A stretch of 28,669 nucleotides of DNA. Source: CAYPHA01 sp964410215 (GTDB lineage: Bacteria; Calditrichota; Calditrichia; Calditrichales; CAYPHA01). The notes under the pieces are model-generated. The model was not told where the DNA came from. It did no database searches and saw only the letters and a program-made list of their open reading frames with translations. The translations under genes were made by a program, and so were the position numbers. This document shows, piece by piece, positions 24,774 through 28,669 of the stretch (position 1 is the first letter of the stretch; every line of letters begins with the position of its first letter). The stretch is from assembly GCA_964410215.1 (NCBI GenBank), contig CAYPHA010000062.1, forward strand, positions 1-28,669, read 5' to 3'.

Positions 24774-25763
24774 ATGAATAAAATGTATGACCACATGACG
24801 GATGTTATTTTTCGTTACTTATTCTTCGTTTTCTTTTCAACCTTATCCTTCGCCTATTCCCAGGATTCGCTTTTGCTTAGACAGGTTGACAGCATGCTCA
24901 TGTCCAGCCATACAAGCGCAGCAGAATCACTTCTCAGGACATTACCGGATACAGTATCCCCGTATCACAGAATTAATTACTACCAGGCGGTCATTCATCT
25001 TCAGAGAAATGATTATGAAGCGGCCATAACATACCTGAAAAACGCCATTCAAAAGGATCCGGAGAATCCGGATTACCATTTCATGCTTGGAAATGCTTAT
25101 GCCATGAAAATGGCCGACGCATCGCTTTTCAGCGCCTACTGGTCGACCAAAAACATGCTGAAAAGCTTTGAACGCGTTCTGGAGCTGAATCCGGGCCATC
25201 TGCAAGCCAGGTTATACCTTTATCAATACTATTTGAATACACCGCGACTGCTTGGCGGTAACGCAGAAAAAGCGGCATATTTGGCTCAGAATGTCATCAA
25301 AACACACCCGAGCCTCGGGCATTATCTCCTGGCACTCTACTGGGAAGAGCAGAGAAATGATGCTGAGACCGAACGCGAACTTCAGAGGAGCCTGGAAAGT
25401 GATTCAACGAATGTTGGTACACTGAACCATATGGGTTACTTTTATATCAGACAACGGGAGCCCGAAAAAAGTTATCCCTATTTTAAAAAGGCCATACAGG
25501 CCGCGCCCAATACGGCCAATGTATATGACAGTATGGGTGATTATTTCGCTGCGACCGCCCGTTACGACTCCGCGCTTCATTATTATAATAAAGCCCTTTC
25601 TCAGGATCCGGAATTTACCGTTTCCATCTATAACAAGGCAAAAATGCTGGAAGTACTGGACAGAACGGACGAAGCCCTTGATGTATACCGCTCCCTGTCG
25701 GAATCATTCCCTGAAGATCTTTATGGTAAAAAGGCAAAAATTAGAGCCGGGGAACTGGATTAG
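24774..25763 (+). CDS. Exported TPR-repeat protein
   Basis: 329-residue protein with a probable signal peptide: hydrophobic stretch about 10-26, cleavage near AYSQ. It is otherwise built of tetratricopeptide repeats, e.g. around DYEAAITYLKNAIQKDPENPDYHFMLG, then near residue 120, and further copies over about 200-310 (PYFKKAIQAAPNTANVYDSMG; ALHYYNKALSQDPEF). Such proteins are scaffolds for protein complexes; it should be periplasmic or on the outside. I cannot name a specific function. No Shine-Dalgarno site precedes the ATG; the leader is A/T-rich (AAAATTTTATTTTT), unlike its neighbours. Alternative ATGs at 24783 and 24795 would keep the signal peptide and have no better site. Confidence 0.85.
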   Translation: MNKMYDHMTDVIFRYLFFVFFSTLSFAYSQDSLLLRQVDSMLMSSHTSAAESLLRTLPDTVSPYHRINYYQAVIHLQRNDYEAAITYLKNAIQKDPENPDYHFMLGNAYAMKMADASLFSAYWSTKNMLKSFERVLELNPGHLQARLYLYQYYLNTPRLLGGNAEKAAYLAQNVIKTHPSLGHYLLALYWEEQRNDAETERELQRSLESDSTNVGTLNHMGYFYIRQREPEKSYPYFKKAIQAAPNTANVYDSMGDYFAATARYDSALHYYNKALSQDPEFTVSIYNKAKMLEVLDRTDEALDVYRSLSESFPEDLYGKKAKIRAGELD

Positions 25764-25896
25764 TATCCGCAAACCGCATATTATATTTCTGATCTGTGAT
25801 ACATCCCTAGCCCTTTTGAACGTGCCTTTCCCGGATTGCATCATTGTTATATTATCGCTAAATTGCCCGGCAATGAAATGAAGGGTATTTTTATAC

Positions 25897-27333
25897 ATGA
25901 ATGAAGCGACCATAAAAAACCATTTAAAAGAACAGTTTAAGCGCTGGGCCGGTCATTCAGCCGGGCATATTGAAAAAATGCCGGCTCATGGTTCGGACAG
26001 ACGATATTACCGCATAACCAGTCATCAGAAAAGTGCCATTGGTGTGCACAATCCCGATTTTAAAGAGAATGTGGCTTTTCTTTCCTTTTCGAAACACTTT
26101 CTGAATCATGGTCTTCACGTTCCGGAAATTTATGTTCAGGAACTGGATAAAGAGATCTATCTCGAGCAGGATCTCGGTAATGAAACCCTGTTCTCTTATC
26201 TGACCCGTGTAAGGGAAAAGGAAGGGTTTTCAGAAAAAATCATTGGTATATACGAAAAAGTGATCGATGAATTGCCGAAATTCCAGGTGCGGGCCGGTAA
26301 GGATCTCGATTACAGCGTGTGTTATCCGCGGCATAGTTTTGACCGGCAATCCATGGGCTGGGATCTGAATTATTTCAAGTATTATTTTCTCAAACTTGCC
26401 AAAGTTCCTTTCAATGAACAGCAATTGGAAGATGACTTCACAACCTTTATGAACTTTTTACTGGAAGCACCGCGGGATTATTTCCTTTATCGTGATTTTC
26501 AATCACGGAATGTAATGATTGTTGATAATACACCCTATTTCATCGATTACCAGGGCGGACGTAAAGGGGCCTTGCAGTATGATCTGGCCTCCCTGCTCTT
26601 CGATGCTAAAGCGGATATACCAAATGCGGTCAGGCAGCATTTGCTCAAACGCTATATCGAAAACCTGAGGCAGTATTTTCCGGTCGATGAAGAGCAGTTT
26701 CTTAACTATTACCACGGTTATATTTTCATACGCATCATGCAGGCCCTCGGTGCCTATGGTTTCCGCGGGTTTTACGAGCGTAAAGAACATTTTCTTAAAA
26801 GTGTTCCCTATGCCATTCAAAATCTGGAATCGTTACTCCACACCGCAAAACTACCGATTGAAATCCCCGCTCTGCAGGATGCCTGGAGCCGCCTGATTCG
26901 CTCGACTGTGTTACGTCAATTTGGTGATTCCCCCCTCCGGCTTACGGTGCGCATACAGAGTTTTTCCTATAAACGCGGGATCCCGTGGGATGAAAAAGGC
27001 CACGGCGGCGGCTTTGTTTTTGATTGCCGTTCCCTGCCCAATCCAGGACGCCTGGAAAAGTTCAAAGATGCCACAGGAAATGATCACGACGTTATCACCT
27101 ATCTTGAGCGGGAAAACGATGTGAACGATTTTCTTCAGAACGTCAAAACCATGCTGGATCGTGTTATTCATAATTACCAGAACCGTAAATTTACTGATCT
27201 GATGGTTGCGTTCGGATGCACCGGAGGTCAGCATCGATCCGTCTTTTGTGCCAATGCACTGACCGCTTACCTTATAAAAAATTACGATATCGATGTGGAT
27301 CTGCGTCACCGTGAACTGGAAGTACAAATTTAG
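25897..27333 (+). CDS. AmgK-like amino-sugar kinase fused to RapZ C-terminal domain
   Basis: 478-residue two-domain protein. Residues 1 to about 335 are an aminoglycoside phosphotransferase-fold kinase of the AmgK (MurNAc/GlcNAc anomeric kinase) type: catalytic-loop RDFQSRN with Asp200 and Asn205, metal-binding Asp217 in FIDYQ, and YDLASLLFD. Residues about 345-478 match the C-terminal domain of RapZ: SFSYKRGIPW, VFDCRSLPNPGR, VNDFL, the phosphate-binding loop FGCTGGQHRSV (439-449) and RHRELE. In E. coli that domain binds glucosamine-6-phosphate; its own P-loop kinase domain is replaced here by the AmgK-like kinase. The MurU-like gene follows after 15 bases, supporting the peptidoglycan-sugar salvage role (MurNAc to MurNAc-1-phosphate). 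The ribosome site is poorly spaced (AAGGG about 12 bases upstream). Confidence 0.88.
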   Translation: MNEATIKNHLKEQFKRWAGHSAGHIEKMPAHGSDRRYYRITSHQKSAIGVHNPDFKENVAFLSFSKHFLNHGLHVPEIYVQELDKEIYLEQDLGNETLFSYLTRVREKEGFSEKIIGIYEKVIDELPKFQVRAGKDLDYSVCYPRHSFDRQSMGWDLNYFKYYFLKLAKVPFNEQQLEDDFTTFMNFLLEAPRDYFLYRDFQSRNVMIVDNTPYFIDYQGGRKGALQYDLASLLFDAKADIPNAVRQHLLKRYIENLRQYFPVDEEQFLNYYHGYIFIRIMQALGAYGFRGFYERKEHFLKSVPYAIQNLESLLHTAKLPIEIPALQDAWSRLIRSTVLRQFGDSPLRLTVRIQSFSYKRGIPWDEKGHGGGFVFDCRSLPNPGRLEKFKDATGNDHDVITYLERENDVNDFLQNVKTMLDRVIHNYQNRKFTDLMVAFGCTGGQHRSVFCANALTAYLIKNYDIDVDLRHRELEVQI

Positions 27334-27348
27334 GGGCCGGGTTTTATT

Positions 27349-28092
27349 TTGAAAGCAATGATACTTGCCGCAGGCCTCGGTACACGCCTCAAACCAATTA
27401 CCGACAGCATTCCCAAGGCCCTCGTGCCCGTCAGAGGAAGGCCGTTACTGGAATGGATTATCCTGAAACTGGGCCGCACGGGTTTTAATGAAATAATCAT
27501 CAATGTGCATCATCACAGGGAAAAGATAAAAGACTTCCTGGATGAGAAAAGTAACTTTGGTTTAAAGCTATCCCTTTCTGAAGAAAATGACTTGCTCGAT
27601 ACCGGCGGAGGCATTAAAAAGGCAAGCTGGTTTTTCGACAACACAGAACCCTTCCTCGTACATAATGTCGATGTACTGTCTGATATCGATTTGAATGCGA
27701 TGCTGGAATACCACAGGAAAACCGATGCACTGGTCACACTGGCTGTACGTAAACGTAAAACGTCCCGCTACCTGATCTTTAATGATGATCAGCAGTTATG
27801 CGGCTGGAAATCGCTCAGTACAGGGGAAACCCGTTTGATAAAAGAGAGTAAAACACTACAACCACGCTCTTTTATGGGCATACATATCGCATCACCACAA
27901 CTTATACCCCTTCTCGATGAAGCGGATTCTTTTTCTATCATTCAAACCTACCTCCGGCTTGTTGCTGAAAACCATGTCATAAAAGGGTTTACAGCAGACA
28001 ACGCCAACTGGCTTGATCTGGGCCGGAAAGAAAACCTGATGCAAGTCTCCGCCACCTTTCATGACGCTTATTTTAACCGGCTGATTTCCTGA
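27349..28092 (+). CDS. murU: MurU-like sugar-1-phosphate nucleotidyltransferase
   Basis: 247-residue nucleotidyltransferase that probably makes UDP-MurNAc from MurNAc-1-phosphate, or a similar NDP-sugar. The N-terminal signature is MILAAGLGTRLKPITDSIPKA. The metal/substrate region is VHNVDVLSDID (about 103-113), and GGGIKKA and the C-terminal WLDLGRKENL are as in the MurU/GCD1-like group. The immediately upstream kinase of AmgK type makes the MurU assignment better than a generic RfbA/GlmU-like one. The start is taken as TTG at 27349 because it restores the usual MKAMILAAG N-terminus; ATG at 27358 would remove three residues. The ribosome site is weak, so translational coupling with the gene 15 bases upstream is likely. 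Confidence 0.85.
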   Translation: MKAMILAAGLGTRLKPITDSIPKALVPVRGRPLLEWIILKLGRTGFNEIIINVHHHREKIKDFLDEKSNFGLKLSLSEENDLLDTGGGIKKASWFFDNTEPFLVHNVDVLSDIDLNAMLEYHRKTDALVTLAVRKRKTSRYLIFNDDQQLCGWKSLSTGETRLIKESKTLQPRSFMGIHIASPQLIPLLDEADSFSIIQTYLRLVAENHVIKGFTADNANWLDLGRKENLMQVSATFHDAYFNRLIS

Positions 28093-28334
28093 AATTCAAA
28101 CCCAACCCCTTCCTTCCAGGGTAATTATTTTCTGTTAAATCAGATTTTTAGCATTATTGTGAAAATTTATGAATTAATTTGACATTATTTTAGCGTTAAA
28201 CTTGAAAAATATCTGTAACACTGATAATTTGGTTTTTAACGTCATAAAAAATAAGTTGATGAAGCTCACATACTTTTTAAAATTTTTAGGATATACTTAC
28301 GTATCAAATCGGTTTAATTTCGTCAGACAGGAAC
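28093..28334. other. A/T-rich intergenic region before the PilZ gene
   Basis: 242 bases, markedly A/T-rich from about 28130. A perfect -35 hexamer TTGACA lies at 28179-28184, but no convincing -10 box is found 16-18 bases later (TTGAAA is there). TTTTAGC occurs twice (28146 and 28188). A weak ACCC/GGGT hairpin follows the MurU-like stop. A promoter for the PilZ gene is probably here but cannot be placed. Confidence 0.35.
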
Positions 28335-28669
28335 ATGCAGGAAAAATCAGATCGAAGAGCATTAAGCCGTATCGCAATTCCTGATGCGGTTGTCAAATAT
28401 AAAAGTCCGAAAAAATCCGGATTATTCTCATCGTTTACCGAATCGGAACGTGTGATTAATTTATCCAAAAGCGGCATCGCTTTTCAGATGGCCGAGCCGG
28501 TGGAATTCGGGAAAAGCGTCGAGCTAAAGCTAAATTTTGCAGACGGTAAGACCCTGAAATTAAAGGGTCAGGTCCGGTGGCAAAATGAAAGTGAATACAA
28601 AGCAGGATTTATCACCGGTGTTCAGTTCTTTGCTTTTGGCAGAAACGATAAATATAATTCGCCTCGTGC
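28335..28669 (+). CDS. PilZ-domain protein (partial, cut by window end)
   Basis: The first 111 residues are present and no stop occurs before the window ends. The c-di-GMP-binding signatures of PilZ are visible: an R-x3-R-type motif near the N-terminus (RRALSR, residues 7-12) and NLSKSGIAF (42-50) fitting [D/N]-x-S-x-x-G. VRWQNESEYKAGFITGVQF gives the final strands of the barrel. It probably acts as a small c-di-GMP receptor or as the end domain of a larger protein. AGGA lies just before the ATG. It is in a different frame from a short overlapping open frame that I reject. Confidence 0.87.
   Translation, partial: MQEKSDRRALSRIAIPDAVVKYKSPKKSGLFSSFTESERVINLSKSGIAFQMAEPVEFGKSVELKLNFADGKTLKLKGQVRWQNESEYKAGFITGVQFFAFGRNDKYNSPR

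Noticed and set aside
28179..28207. Complete sigma-70 promoter built on TTGACA at 28179
   Set aside because: The sequence at the correct spacing (TTGAAA) does not resemble a -10 box.
28202..28384. 60-residue open frame before the PilZ gene
   Set aside because: Starts with a non-ATG codon without ribosome site, lies in A/T-rich sequence, and overlaps the start of the PilZ gene in another frame.
1..28669. Mobile elements, prophage, CRISPR, tRNA or rRNA
   Set aside because: No transposase, integrase, terminal inverted repeats, spaced repeats or structural RNA signatures were seen; all regions are explained by ordinary chromosomal genes.

Overview
The window (28,669 bp) is an ordinary bacterial chromosome segment of middling G+C, densely coding, with mostly clear Shine-Dalgarno sites (GGAGG-type) and standard-code genes. 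I see no tRNA, rRNA, CRISPR array, phage or insertion element. The gene types (alpha-2-macroglobulin with PBP1C, MurNAc-kinase/RapZ fusion with MurU, NuoF-GltD fusion, cytosolic GAF kinases) suggest a Gram-negative (diderm), probably anaerobic or facultative bacterium. An origin in the FCB superphylum (Calditrichota/KSB1-like) is a guess from style of gene content, not a demonstrated placement.

Layout. (1) 50-4663, plus strand: glutamate dehydrogenase closed by a strong terminator, then a 1070-residue multidomain protein with a GAF-like module, a PEP-synthase-type ATP-binding half without its phosphohistidine and PEP domains, and a C-terminal nucleotidyltransferase. (2) 4670-14695, minus strand: read in the direction of transcription this is a soluble GAF/GAF histidine kinase, a sigma-54-dependent NtrC-type response regulator, a strong -24/-12 promoter with direct repeats upstream of it, and a five-gene operon: a small double-Cys4 protein, a NuoE-like subunit with a zinc-ribbon tail, a NuoF-GltD fusion flavoprotein, a NuoG/HoxU-like iron-sulfur protein, and a glutaminase-less FMN glutamate-synthase domain protein. 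(3) 14912-22781, plus: alpha-2-macroglobulin lipoprotein and penicillin-binding protein 1C. (4) 22898-24593, plus: a PAS/HisKA_3 kinase and a NarL-type regulator, overlapping by 8 nt. (5) 24774-28669, plus: an exported TPR protein, an AmgK-like kinase fused to the RapZ C-terminal domain, a MurU-like nucleotidyltransferase, and the start of a PilZ protein cut by the window end.

How the parts fit. The strongest system-level reading is region 2: a two-component system next to the sigma-54 promoter it probably activates, driving a multi-flavin, multi-FeS oxidoreductase that couples NADH (NuoEF), NADPH (GltD), probably ferredoxin, and a glutamate-synthase FMN centre. It resembles Stn/HydBC-type electron-bifurcating modules, but with no hydrogenase H-cluster and with a GltB-like partner. 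The sigma-54 promoter also fixes the start of the first operon gene. The second theme is the cell envelope: A2M/PBP1C defence and repair, and the AmgK-MurU peptidoglycan recycling route, here with a RapZ amino-sugar-sensing domain fused onto the kinase. A GAF-like module shared by the kinase of region 2 and the PEP-synthase-like protein of region 1 links those two regions.
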